Shown here in pieces: positions 1 to 7,569 of a stretch of DNA of 47,283 nt. The translations under genes and the position numbers were made by a program. This DNA is from Rhizobium sp. Q54. Its GTDB lineage: Bacteria; Pseudomonadota; Alphaproteobacteria; Reyranellales; Reyranellaceae. Under the pieces are notes generated by a model that worked only from the letters and a program-made list of their open reading frames with translations, made no database searches and was not told the DNA's origin. How positions within the stretch are numbered: position 1 is the stretch's first letter; each line of letters opens with the position of its first letter. The DNA lies in contig CAMDOT010000017.1 of the NCBI GenBank assembly GCA_945903635.1, positions 1-47,283 on the forward strand, in the 5' to 3' direction.

Positions 1-2
1 AG

Positions 3-488
3 CCGATCGACTGGTCTTCAGTGTCCCTCGAGTCGAGCGGCGGCGGGCCGTTGCCGACCGCCGACTACAAGGGTCGCGTCGTCCTGCTGGTCAACACGGC
101 GTCGCTGTGCGGCTTCACCGGCCAGTATCGCGGCCTGCAGGAATTGTGGCATCGCTACCAGGGTCGGGGACTCGTCGTGCTGGGCGTGCCGTCGAACGAC
201 TTCGGCGGCCAGGAGCCCGGCACCAAGGAGGAGATCAAGCGCTTCTGCGAGGCCACCTTCGACGTCACCTTCCCGCTGGCCGACAAACAGGTCGTCTCCG
301 GCCCCGACGCGCATCCGCTCTACCGCTGGGCCGCGGCGCAGACGGGCCCACTCGGCACGCCATCCTGGAACTTCCACAAGATCCTGATCGGCCGCGACGG
401 AAGGATCATCGACTGGTTCTCCGCCGCCGGCGGCATGGGCCCCAAGCTCGAACGCGCGATCGAGGCGGCACTCGCCGCGAAGGAATGA
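3..488 (+). CDS. Glutathione peroxidase family protein (5' partial)
   Basis: Thiol peroxidase of the glutathione peroxidase family, reducing hydroperoxides with thioredoxin or glutathione. The frame is open to the window edge (PIDWSSVSLES), so the true start is probably upstream; the GTG at 21 is unlikely because it would cut the first strand. The peroxidatic Cys lies in NTASLCGF (codon 108-110). A second Cys in the KRFCEATFDVTFP segment sits where the resolving Cys of two-Cys members lies. WNFHK, with the conserved Trp and Asn, is present near the end. Odd point: the usual FPCNQFGGQEPG block reads VPSNDFGGQEPG, so the tetrad Gln is replaced by Asp and the nearby Cys by Ser. It is followed 7 bases later by the ridA-like gene, probably co-transcribed. 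Family assignment is firm; reductant is not known. Confidence 0.9.
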   Translation, partial: PIDWSSVSLESSGGGPLPTADYKGRVVLLVNTASLCGFTGQYRGLQELWHRYQGRGLVVLGVPSNDFGGQEPGTKEEIKRFCEATFDVTFPLADKQVVSGPDAHPLYRWAAAQTGPLGTPSWNFHKILIGRDGRIIDWFSAAGGMGPKLERAIEAALAAKE

Positions 489-495
489 GAGGATC

Positions 496-897
496 ATGTC
501 TCGCCCTCATGTCCAGCATCTGACCGTCCCCGATCTGTTCCCGCCGCCGGGCTACGCGCACGCAGCCGTCGCGACCAGCGCGCGACTGATCCTCACGGCC
601 GGCGCCGTTCCCCTCGACGACCACGGCAATCTGGTCGGGCCAGGCGATTACGCTCGGCAGACGCGACAGACCATCGACAACCTGCTCCGGCAATTGTCGG
701 CGGCCGGCGCCACAGCCGGGGATGTCCTCAAGACGACGGTCTATGTCGTGGCCAAGACCGAAGCCGACCTCACCGCCGTGTGGAAGGTCGTCCAGGCGTC
801 GGCATTGGCCCCGGCCGCGAGCACGCTGCTTGGCGTCGCCTTGCTGGGCTATCGCGGGCAGCTGGTCGAGATCGAAGCGGTTGCCGCCAGCGGATGA
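496..897 (+). CDS. RidA/YjgF/UK114 family protein
   Basis: 133-residue protein of the RidA superfamily, whose members hydrolyse reactive enamine/imine intermediates released by PLP enzymes or act in related deaminations. Visible family features are the PPPGYAHA start, the ASARLILTAGAVPLDDHGNLV strand region, the QTRQTIDNL helix, VLKTTVYV and the C-terminal VEIEAVAA strand. The canonical C-terminal Arg context is changed (GYRGQLVEIEAV), so it may belong to a RidA subgroup other than the archetypal deaminase. An AGAGGATC stretch before the ATG serves as a ribosome binding site. It lies directly after the peroxidase gene and 12 bases before a lipoprotein gene, all on the plus strand. Confidence 0.9.
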   Translation: MSRPHVQHLTVPDLFPPPGYAHAAVATSARLILTAGAVPLDDHGNLVGPGDYARQTRQTIDNLLRQLSAAGATAGDVLKTTVYVVAKTEADLTAVWKVVQASALAPAASTLLGVALLGYRGQLVEIEAVAASG

Positions 898-909
898 CGT
901 AGGCTGACC

Positions 910-1317
910 ATGCGAAAGAACCTCGCCCTGCTCATCCTGCTGTCTCTGCCCGGATGCGCCACTCCGGTGGACCGCACGGCGATCTTCGATAACCAGTTAC
1001 GCGAGATGGCGGGCGCGCCCGAGGCCGGTCTGCTGAACAGCATGGGCCGCATCCCCGACAATACCTATCAGCTCGAGGACGGCTCCAGGATCCTGCAATG
1101 GCGCTGGGACACCTCCTACGTCAATCCCGGCACGCCCCCGATGTACCAGCGCTTCGGCGGATGGGGTTGGGGATGGGGTGGCGGATTGTGGGTCCCTGTC
1201 GGCGGGTTCCCGCCGACGCTGGTGCGCCAGAGCTGCATCGTCGAATGGACGATGGTGAGCGGCACGGCGCAGGGCTACCGCTGGCAGGGCGCGGGCTGCC
1301 AGAAGGTGACGCCGTAA
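910..1317 (+). CDS. Small lipoprotein of unknown function
   Basis: 135-residue predicted lipoprotein. The N-terminus is a short type II signal peptide (MRKNLALLILLSLPGC) with a lipobox ending at Cys16, so it should be membrane-anchored in the periplasm. The mature part contains a charged segment followed by a Trp/Gly-rich stretch (GGWGWGWGGG) and ends with a region containing two Cys (SCIVEWTM, GAGCQK) that could form a disulfide. The layout recalls small alphaproteobacterial lipoproteins that begin with a start-codon-proximal LPGC box and carry a conserved WxW core, but I do not recognise a functional family. Start chosen at ATG 910 because it begins the signal peptide directly. Confidence 0.75.
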   Translation: MRKNLALLILLSLPGCATPVDRTAIFDNQLREMAGAPEAGLLNSMGRIPDNTYQLEDGSRILQWRWDTSYVNPGTPPMYQRFGGWGWGWGGGLWVPVGGFPPTLVRQSCIVEWTMVSGTAQGYRWQGAGCQKVTP

Positions 1318-1415
1318 CGGTCGAGACCTCCGGCCCGCAGAGCGGGCGTCGGCGTTTGGCCACCACGGGAGGACCGGGGTATCGTGATCCGCTTCCCGAT
1401 GCTGGAGATCCTGCG

Positions 1416-2576
1416 ATGGCAATGACCGAAGCCACACCGATGCAGACGCCCGCCCCGCTCACCGCCCAGGATCACGCGCGGGCGATGGCCGACTACAGCC
1501 GCGCGGGCGAGGCCCGGGCATGGGCACTGGGAAACCGCGGGCCGATCCGGTTCGCTTCGGACGGCAAGCTCGATCCCGAGATCCTCGACTCCTACTGGAC
1601 GCACGGCTTCTACGTCTTCGAGGGCGTGGTTGGGCCCGAGGAGTTGGCTGAGCTGCGGGCCGATGTCGATCGAGTGCTCGCCCGCGCGCCGGCCTCGCCC
1701 GACGCCGACGTCGACCGCAAGGACGGGATCGTCAAGCCGCCCTATCGCTGGGCCAAGCCTCTCAGCGATCCGGTCGGCGGCACCGACGCGAACAACGGAC
1801 GGCATCCGGTCGAGATGCTGCAACCTACCCTGGGCGAGAGCGGCCCGGCCTGGACCGTGGAGCTGCTCGACGGCAACCTGCACCTGATGGATGCCGCCCT
1901 CCGGCTCTACGGCCATCCCGGGCTGCTGGGCGTCGCGGCGGGAATCCTGGGCGACGATTTCGTGCCCTACAACGAGGTGACTTTCGTCAAGGAAGCGGGC
2001 CTCGGCCCGTCGGTGGCCTGGCACCAGGACGGCACCACCCACTGGACGGCGCCGGACTGGGACATGGGCGCGCACGGCTTCAACTTCATGACGCAGCTCT
2101 ATCCCAGCACCGCCGGCAACGGCGTCTGGGTGCTGCCGGGCAGCCACAGGCTCGGCAAGGCCGACATCAAGAGACTGGTGTCCGGCAGCGGTTCCGACCG
2201 GATCGAGGGCGCCGTACCCATGCTGTGCGCGGCCGGCGACACGATCGTCACCAACCGCCAGCTCCTGCACGGCTCGTTCGCCAACTCATCGCCCGATCGG
2301 CGCATCACGCTGAACGAAGGCTTCTTTCCGAGGAAGCGTGTGTTGGGTGTGACGGCACGGCGACTGCATGGCGCGGTCGAGACCTACGACGAGGCGAGGA
2401 TCGACGAACGCTGCCGTATCCTCCTGCTCGCCATCGACGCGCGCCGCCAGCGTTTCCCGCAGGAGAAGGCTTACGTCTATCGGCCGTTGGCGGGGCGCGA
2501 GGACGAGAACCGGTGGAGCGAGACGGCGCGGGAGACGATGCTGAAGAATTATAACCAACGCGACATGTTCATCTGA
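1416..2576 (+). CDS. Phytanoyl-CoA dioxygenase (PhyH) family oxygenase
   Basis: 386-residue Fe(II)/2-oxoglutarate-dependent oxygenase of the PhyH family, which hydroxylates small organic substrates. The metal triad is visible: His203 and Asp205 in AWHQDGTTHW, and His285 in QLLHGS. Arg295 or Arg296 in SPDRRIT would hold 2-oxoglutarate. The double-stranded beta-helix core runs from about residue 145 to 300. An open frame extends back to 1098, but it overlaps the preceding lipoprotein gene out of frame; the ATG at 1416, preceded by GGAG, gives a normal family length. The gene ends 10 bases before the aminotransferase gene, suggesting that the two act on one compound. Substrate unknown. Confidence 0.88.
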   Translation: MAMTEATPMQTPAPLTAQDHARAMADYSRAGEARAWALGNRGPIRFASDGKLDPEILDSYWTHGFYVFEGVVGPEELAELRADVDRVLARAPASPDADVDRKDGIVKPPYRWAKPLSDPVGGTDANNGRHPVEMLQPTLGESGPAWTVELLDGNLHLMDAALRLYGHPGLLGVAAGILGDDFVPYNEVTFVKEAGLGPSVAWHQDGTTHWTAPDWDMGAHGFNFMTQLYPSTAGNGVWVLPGSHRLGKADIKRLVSGSGSDRIEGAVPMLCAAGDTIVTNRQLLHGSFANSSPDRRITLNEGFFPRKRVLGVTARRLHGAVETYDEARIDERCRILLLAIDARRQRFPQEKAYVYRPLAGREDENRWSETARETMLKNYNQRDMFI

Positions 2577-2586
2577 GCGAGTACCC

Positions 2587-3813
2587 ATGGCTCTCGACGC
2601 GACCGCCGACCAGAAGCTCCGTCAACGCGCGGCACTCGTCATTCCCGGCGGCATGTACGGGCATCTGCGCAGCGACCGGCTGCCGCAAGGCTATCCGCAG
2701 TTCTTCGAGCGCGGCGAGGGCTGCCATCTGTGGGATGTAAACGGTCGGCGCTATGTCGACTTCATGTGCAGTTGGGGGCCGATCGTGGTCGGCCACCAGA
2801 ATCCCGTGGTCGCCGAGGCGGTCGAGCGGCAGATGGCGGCGGGCGATTGCCTGAACGGGCCGTCGGAACGACTGGTCGAGCTCGCCGAGCGGCTGGTCGG
2901 GCTGATCCCGCACGCCGACTGGGCGCTGTTTGGCAAGAACGGCACCGACGCCACCACGACCTGTGTGACCCTCGCCCGCGCGGCGTCGGGCAAGCGCAAG
3001 ATCCTGGTGGCCGAGGGCGCCTATCACGGCGCGATCCCGTGGTGCACGCCCAACCCGATGGGCGTCACGGTCGAGGACCGTGCCCACATGCTCACCTTCA
3101 AATACAACGACACCGGCAGCCTCGAGACCGCGGTGCAGCGCGCCGGCGACGACCTGGCGGGCATCGTCGTCTCCGCCTTCAAGCACGATTTCGGCAAGGA
3201 CCAGGAGATGCCGGACGCCGCTTTCGCGCGCCGCGCCCGCGAACTCTGCGATGCCAACGATGCGGCGCTGATCGTCGATGACGTGCGCGCGGGCTTCCGC
3301 CTCACGATGCGCGGAAGCTGGGACCTGGTGGGCGTGCAGCCCGACCTCAGCGCCTGGAGCAAGGCGATCGCCAACGGCCATGCGCTGGCCGCCGTCACCG
3401 GCAACGACCGTTACCGTGATGCCGCCTCCAAGCTCTATGTCACCGGGTCGTTCTGGTGCAGCGCCGTGTCGATGGCGGCAGCCCTTGCGACGCTCGATGT
3501 GCTGGAAAGCGTCGATGGGCCCGCGCGCATGCGGGCGATGGGCCAGCGCCTGCGCGACGGCATCGCCACGCAGGCGACCGAGTTCGGCATCGGCGTGCGC
3601 CAGAGCGGGCCGCCACAGATGCCGACGGTGCTGTTCGACGACGATCCCGACTGCGACAAGGGCAACCGCTTCACGCTGGAGGCGCTGAAGCACGGCGCCT
3701 ATCTACATCCACGCCACAACATGTTCCTGTCGACGGCACACACCGAGGTCGACATCGATTTCGCCCTCGAGGCGACGCGGGCGGGCTTCAAGGCGTTGGC
3801 ATCGTCTCGCTGA
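2587..3813 (+). CDS. Class III aminotransferase (glutamate-1-semialdehyde aminomutase-like)
   Basis: 408-residue PLP-dependent fold-type I enzyme. It resembles glutamate-1-semialdehyde 2,1-aminomutase (HemL) and related class III aminotransferases. The Schiff-base Lys is Lys259 in SAWSKAIANG. The pyridine-nitrogen Asp is Asp231 in LIVDDVRAGFR, where the family usually has D-E-V; here the second position is Asp. GKNGTDATT (about 117-125) forms the phosphate-binding turn, and GAYHG (144-148) is the aromatic stacking region. The context with a PhyH oxygenase, and not with tetrapyrrole genes, argues for a catabolic or secondary aminotransferase over HemL. It starts 10 bases after the preceding stop. 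Confidence 0.88.
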   Translation: MALDATADQKLRQRAALVIPGGMYGHLRSDRLPQGYPQFFERGEGCHLWDVNGRRYVDFMCSWGPIVVGHQNPVVAEAVERQMAAGDCLNGPSERLVELAERLVGLIPHADWALFGKNGTDATTTCVTLARAASGKRKILVAEGAYHGAIPWCTPNPMGVTVEDRAHMLTFKYNDTGSLETAVQRAGDDLAGIVVSAFKHDFGKDQEMPDAAFARRARELCDANDAALIVDDVRAGFRLTMRGSWDLVGVQPDLSAWSKAIANGHALAAVTGNDRYRDAASKLYVTGSFWCSAVSMAAALATLDVLESVDGPARMRAMGQRLRDGIATQATEFGIGVRQSGPPQMPTVLFDDDPDCDKGNRFTLEALKHGAYLHPRHNMFLSTAHTEVDIDFALEATRAGFKALASSR

Positions 3814-3870
3814 GGGCACCGTCAAGCAATATGGTTAGGGCAATGCTTAAGTTCAGGTAAAGTCGCAGCG

Positions 3871-4242
3871 GTGCCTATCTATCTCGACATCTCCCATCCT
3901 GACCGATTGGTGGTCGCAGTCGTCCACGGAACCGTGAGCGGCGAGGACATCGTTGGCGTGATCCAGCAGTTCGCCGCGACCGGGACGTGGCAGTACCGCA
4001 AGATCATCGACGTCTCGATCGGCAAAGCGCTCATCGACGAGAAGGGCCTGGAGATGCTGGGGGCGCTGGCGCGCAACAAGGCCGGGGAGGCGACACGCGG
4101 CCCGACGGCGTTCGTGATCGATCCGACCCGCGGGGAAGTCATCGAGCAGTTCATCAAGATGACCGAAGGCGAACGGCCCGTGAAGACGTTTCACAGCATC
4201 CACGACGCCCGGAAATGGCTCAACGAGAATACTAAACTCTAG
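3871..4242 (+). CDS. SpoIIAA-like (STAS-fold) protein
   Basis: 123-residue soluble protein beginning at GTG 3871. The alternating beta/alpha pattern (hydrophobic strands YLDISHPDRLVVAVVHG, YRKIIDVSIG, PTAFVIDP, and helices between them, ending HDARKWL) is that of the SpoIIAA-like/STAS-related family common in alphaproteobacteria. The C-terminal KTFHSIHDARKWL motif is shared in outline with the second copy at 37697-38095 (MRVFATLGPARKWL). The function of this family is not established; a regulatory or lipid-binding role has been suggested for related folds. It converges with the GH25 gene, leaving a 21-base gap. Confidence 0.75.
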   Translation: MPIYLDISHPDRLVVAVVHGTVSGEDIVGVIQQFAATGTWQYRKIIDVSIGKALIDEKGLEMLGALARNKAGEATRGPTAFVIDPTRGEVIEQFIKMTEGERPVKTFHSIHDARKWLNENTKL

Positions 4243-4263
4243 AATAGCGCAGGTTGGTCCAAC

Positions 4264-5091
4264 TCACGACGTCCGGCCGCCGCTCTTCCAGAAGCGGTTG
4301 AGTGCCGCCACATCGCCGTTGAACAGATTGCGATCGCAATGGCCGACGCCGGCCACCGCGCGTGGTTCGCTGCCATGGGCAAAATTGGCCGCTGTCTCGT
4401 CGGCGACATACTGCCAGAGACGCCAACCCTTGGTGGTCCAAGCGTAAGGGATCTGGGGCTGTTCGCGATAGTCGGCCAGCCACAGGTCGCAGCGCGCCAA
4501 GATGGAGCCCGGCACGACGGCCGCGCCCAGCTTGAGACGGCGGCGGCCATACACCTCGCCATTGGCCCAGGCCGGATGAGTGTAGAGCATCGGCAGGCGT
4601 CCGGTTGCACGCTGCACGGCCAGCACGAATTCCTCGGCCTGCGGAAGCGTCATGGTATTGCGTGGGTTGCCTTCGTTCGGCTCGAGATCGAGGGCCATGA
4701 CCGTCGCCGGCCCCGGTTGGCAGGCCGACAGGAATGCGGCGGCCTGCTTCTCCCCCGAATACTGGCGGGTGCCGAAATGATAGCCGCCCCACAGCAGCCC
4801 GGCCGCCTCGGCCTGGCGCCGCCGCTGGCCGTAGGAAGGATCGAACCAATCGCCGCCTTCGGTCACCTTGTGAATGACGGCAAGGATGTTGCTGCGGCGT
4901 ACCGCGGCAAAATCGGTGACGGTAACGTTGTGGCTGATGTCGATCACTGCATCCAGCCCGGGCACCGAGTGCCGGGATGTCGCGGTGGTGTGATCGAAGC
5001 CGGAGCCCGTGGGCGGATTTCCACCGCAACCAGCCAGGGCGGGCACGGTCAGACCGGCCAAGCCCCCCAACAAATTTCTGCGCGAGATCAT
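4264..5091 (-). CDS. Glycoside hydrolase family 25 lysozyme, exported lipoprotein
   Basis: 275-residue GH25 (Chalaropsis-type) muramidase that cleaves the beta-1,4 bond between N-acetylmuramic acid and N-acetylglucosamine. The N-terminus MISRRNLLGGLAG carries a twin-arginine motif, and LAGC (Cys22) forms a lipobox, so it should be a Tat-exported lipoprotein. Catalytic-site residues are Asp51 in VIDISHN and the D-x-E pair Asp135/Glu137 in ALDLEPN; GGYHFG (102-107) is the conserved strand. The C-terminal WRLWQYVADE segment matches the family's last barrel strand. It is transcribed on the minus strand after the Tat-exported protein at 5226-5867. A role in cell-wall remodelling or bacterial antagonism is inferred. 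Confidence 0.88.
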   Translation of the reverse strand: MISRRNLLGGLAGLTVPALAGCGGNPPTGSGFDHTTATSRHSVPGLDAVIDISHNVTVTDFAAVRRSNILAVIHKVTEGGDWFDPSYGQRRRQAEAAGLLWGGYHFGTRQYSGEKQAAAFLSACQPGPATVMALDLEPNEGNPRNTMTLPQAEEFVLAVQRATGRLPMLYTHPAWANGEVYGRRRLKLGAAVVPGSILARCDLWLADYREQPQIPYAWTTKGWRLWQYVADETAANFAHGSEPRAVAGVGHCDRNLFNGDVAALNRFWKSGGRTS

Positions 5092-5177
5092 TCAGCCGAT
5101 AATTGCACAGAACGAAGCGGCGATCATCAACAGACGCGCCACCGGGACGACAACGAACTCGTTCCGGCTCCAAACGA

Positions 5178-5204
5178 ACTCCGGGACCACGCGGGTCCCG
5201 GAGT
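5178..5204 (-). terminator. Hairpin downstream of the 5226-5867 gene
   Basis: Perfect 11-base inverted repeat (ACTCCGGGACC paired with GGTCCCGGAGT) around a 5-base loop. It lies 22 bases past the stop of the minus-strand gene ending at 5226. On that strand it is followed by CGTTTGG, only a short T-run, so it is a weak intrinsic terminator or an RNA-stabilising hairpin. Confidence 0.55.
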
Positions 5205-5225
5205 CGTCTCGAAGGTTAGCCGCAG

Positions 5226-5867
5226 CTAGCGGATGACCGTGGCCTTGATGGCGGTCTGCTGGCTCCACACCGTGACGAGGTTCTGGCCCGGTCCGAGCTT
5301 GGCCAGTGCCGCCTTGCCGTTCGCCGTGACGATCTGCGGCATCTGGATGACCTCGCCGCTGTCGGGAGAGGGCTTGTCGGGCTCGCCGCCGGAGGCATTG
5401 ATGAGAAAAACCGTGTTGGTCGCCGGGTCGATCTTCGTGGACATGCCGTCCATTTCCCATAGCCTGATGCGCTGCTGGGCGTCCGGAATGCCTTCGAGCC
5501 GCGCGCCCTGGGCCATCATCGCCTTGGCACGCGCCGAGCTCTCGGGCGTCTTCGGGGCGATCAGGAAGTCCATGTAGTCGTACCAATGGACGTCGACGAT
5601 ATTGCCGATCTTGAGCGACGGGTAGTTAACGACAAGGTCCGCGGCCTTCATCTTCACCCGGCCGAGATCCTCCCAGATGATGGTGAAGCTGCGCACTTCG
5701 GGATGCATGCTGTGGATCGTGCCACGCTTGAAATTCTGCAGGCTGTTCGGCACCACGAGATCCAGGTTCTGCGCTGCCGCCGGAAGCGACAGGGCGGGCA
5801 CAGCGGTCGCCGTGAGCGCGGCGCCTCCCAACAACTTCAGTGCCGTACGGCGATTTGCTTGAAACAT
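5226..5867 (-). CDS. Tat-exported protein of unknown function
   Basis: 213-residue exported protein. The start is ATG 5867, preceded by AGGGGAG at good spacing; an in-frame TTG at 5885 lacks this. The N-terminus has a twin-arginine signal (NRRTALKLLGGAALTA) ending near AAAQ. The mature part contains SLQNFKRGTIHSMHPEVRSFTIIWED and VNYPSLKIGNIVDVHWYDYMDF, which looks like a small beta-barrel domain that binds a cofactor or ion, followed by a helical AMMAQGARLEG segment. No catalytic motif is recognised. Some exported proteins of this size in proteobacteria are copied many times, but I do not know a name for it. The gene stands alone, with 513 bases of non-coding DNA upstream. Confidence 0.75.
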   Translation of the reverse strand: MFQANRRTALKLLGGAALTATAVPALSLPAAAQNLDLVVPNSLQNFKRGTIHSMHPEVRSFTIIWEDLGRVKMKAADLVVNYPSLKIGNIVDVHWYDYMDFLIAPKTPESSARAKAMMAQGARLEGIPDAQQRIRLWEMDGMSTKIDPATNTVFLINASGGEPDKPSPDSGEVIQMPQIVTANGKAALAKLGPGQNLVTVWSQQTAIKATVIR

Positions 5868-6380
5868 GACGACTCCCCTCTTCAAAAGAGAATTTTACTT
5901 TCGACGCAGGCCCAACATGCGAGTGGACACGCCCACGCGAACACTCCAGGGCTACAGCGTCCGATACAGGACGCAAAGGCGCTATGACCCCGCGCGCATG
6001 ATGCGCAATTTTCAGTAAGCCTCCAAGGCTTTTGACACGTCCAAGGCTTTGGCACGTTGTGCCAGGTCAATTTCCCGCTTGTACGTTGCACACATGCATC
6101 AGTCGGCGTCGGACAAGCCTCAACATGCAGGCCATCCCGCCCGGAAACGTCAAAGGCTTGCGCCCGAACGTCCTGGAGGGTCCGCCACTAGAGTCTGGCC
6201 CGTCAGTTAGTTTCATCGTCACTGCCGACATCTATCCGGTCGCCATGGCGGTGCTCGAGGGACTCTGATGCAGAGGCGCGTGCGGCCCGAGCGACGCCTT
6301 CCGCTGGGTGAGGCTCAACGGATTGACGCCTGTCGTAACCCGGCCAGTATACGTCACAGGATCAGGAGACCGACATCCTT
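5868..6380. other. Long intergenic region with repeats and a palindrome
   Basis: 513 bases between two divergently transcribed genes, with no convincing coding sequence; a 78-codon plus-strand frame from 6032 starts at TTG and shows no family features. It contains a near-perfect tandem direct repeat (6023-6040 and 6041-6057), a GCGCAT-ATGCGC inverted repeat near 5994-6006, and a TGGCAC-GTGCCA palindrome at 6050-6064. It probably holds the promoters of both flanking genes and operator sites. Confidence 0.6.
6023..6064. promoter_or_regulatory. Direct repeat plus palindrome, candidate operator
   Basis: Two adjacent copies of a 17-18 base unit (CCAAGGCTTTTGACACGT, then CCAAGGCTTTGGCACGT) are followed at once by the arms of a perfect 6-base inverted repeat, TGGCAC, 3 bases, GTGCCA. 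A TTGACA hexamer lies at 6032-6037, but no good -10 element sits 16-18 bases downstream. The arrangement suggests a protein-binding site controlling the monooxygenase gene at 6381 or the gene at 5867. Confidence 0.4.
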
Positions 6381-7565
6381 ATGGACACCCGCGTTCAGCC
6401 GACGGCCGCGATCAACCCTTCGGAACGGGCTCGCGCCCTGCAGCCTTTGCTGGACGCACATGGTGCCGAGATGGATCGTCGCCGCGAACTCACGCCGGAG
6501 GTGGTCGAGGCCCTGGTCGGCCAGGACATGCTGCGGCTGCTGCTGCCCAAAAGCTTGGGTGGTCAGGAGCTTCACCTCCTGGAGTATGCCAAGACCACCG
6601 AGGCGCTCGCCTGGGCCGATGCCAGCGTCGGCTGGTTCATCAACCAGTCCAATGTCTCGTCAGCGACGTCGGCCGCCGCCATGCCGCACGAAGCAGCTGC
6701 CGCAGTGTTCGGCGATCCGCGCGACGGCCTTGCCTGGGGCGCCCGGCACAGCAAGAGCAAGGCCATCCGCGTCGAGGGTGGCTATCGCCTGAGCGGCACC
6801 TGGAGCTTTGCCAGCGGCGGCCGCCACACCAGGTGGCTCGGCGCCCACAGCGCGGTACAGAATCCCGACGGCACGCCGCACATCCGTTACGGAAAGCCGG
6901 ACGACCGCAGCTTCGTCTTTCTTCGCAAGGACGCGAAAATCACCGACGACTGGTACGTGCTCGGTCTCCGAGGCACCGGCAGCGACAGCTATACGCTCGA
7001 AGATCTTTTCGTGCCGGACGATCGTGCGCCGGCGCGCGATGCGATGGAGGAACGGCGGGAGAGCGGACCGATCTACACCATCATGTCGACATTGCTCTAC
7101 GCCACCGGCTTCTGCGGGGTGACACTTGGCGTGGCACGGCGGATGTTCGAAACCTACGTCGAACTCGCCCGCGCCAAGCATTCCAGGGCCTCCCCCAATG
7201 CCATGGCCATCAACAATGCCGTGCAGCGTGAAGTCGGCCTGATGGAAGCCCGCCTCTCTGCCGCCCGCGCCTTCCTGCACGAGGCGGCTGGCCAGGCTTA
7301 TGAGGCGGCCGCAGCGGGCAAGCTCGACGTCGATCTACGTTTGCGGCTGCGGCTCGCCACCACCCATGGCATGAACGAAGCGACCGACGTCGCCATCGCG
7401 GCCTACCGCTCCGCCGGCACCATCGCGATTATGAATGCCGGCCCCTTCGAGCGCCGCTTTCGCGACGCCATGAGCTGCAGCCAGCACCTACAAGCAATGC
7501 TGCCGCACATCGAGATGGTCGGCCGCCACATCATCGGCACCGACAACGTGATCCAGCACGTCTAG
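6381..7565 (+). CDS. Acyl-CoA-dehydrogenase-like flavin-dependent monooxygenase
   Basis: 394-residue protein of the acyl-CoA dehydrogenase fold, in the branch with a type-2 C-terminal domain that includes two-component flavin monooxygenases such as HsaA and DszC. The helical N-domain spans about residues 15-110 and includes EALVGQDMLRLLLPKSLGGQE. The beta middle domain, about 115-215, includes GGYRLSGTWSFASGG, typical of this branch. The helical C-domain, about 230-390, ends CSQHLQAMLPHIEMVGRHI. No acyl-CoA-dehydrogenase catalytic Glu motif is obvious, which favours oxygenation with externally supplied FMNH2 or FADH2. No flavin reductase lies nearby. It converges with the amidohydrolase gene, leaving 4 bases. 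The substrate is likely aromatic, judging from neighbours. Confidence 0.82.
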   Translation: MDTRVQPTAAINPSERARALQPLLDAHGAEMDRRRELTPEVVEALVGQDMLRLLLPKSLGGQELHLLEYAKTTEALAWADASVGWFINQSNVSSATSAAAMPHEAAAAVFGDPRDGLAWGARHSKSKAIRVEGGYRLSGTWSFASGGRHTRWLGAHSAVQNPDGTPHIRYGKPDDRSFVFLRKDAKITDDWYVLGLRGTGSDSYTLEDLFVPDDRAPARDAMEERRESGPIYTIMSTLLYATGFCGVTLGVARRMFETYVELARAKHSRASPNAMAINNAVQREVGLMEARLSAARAFLHEAAGQAYEAAAAGKLDVDLRLRLRLATTHGMNEATDVAIAAYRSAGTIAIMNAGPFERRFRDAMSCSQHLQAMLPHIEMVGRHIIGTDNVIQHV

Positions 7566-7569
7566 CGGC

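Noticed and set aside
1098-1415. Upstream extension of the PhyH gene by about 105 codons
   Set aside because: It overlaps the lipoprotein gene in another frame and reads as low-complexity Arg/Gly-rich translation; the ATG at 1416 with GGAG gives family length.
1275-2270. Long minus-strand open frame inside the PhyH gene
   Set aside because: High-GC shadow frame: no ribosome binding site or family motif, while the plus strand has intact catalytic residues.
2569-3693. Long minus-strand frame opposite the aminotransferase
   Set aside because: Shadow frame in GC-rich DNA with repetitive Arg/Ala/His content.
6045-6065. Sigma-54 promoter (TTGGCACG resembles the -24 element)
   Set aside because: No GC element sits at the required distance for the -12 box; the sequence is better explained as one arm of a palindrome.
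6032-6268. 78-codon plus-strand ORF in the intergenic region
   Set aside because: TTG start inside the repeat, no ribosome binding site and no family features.
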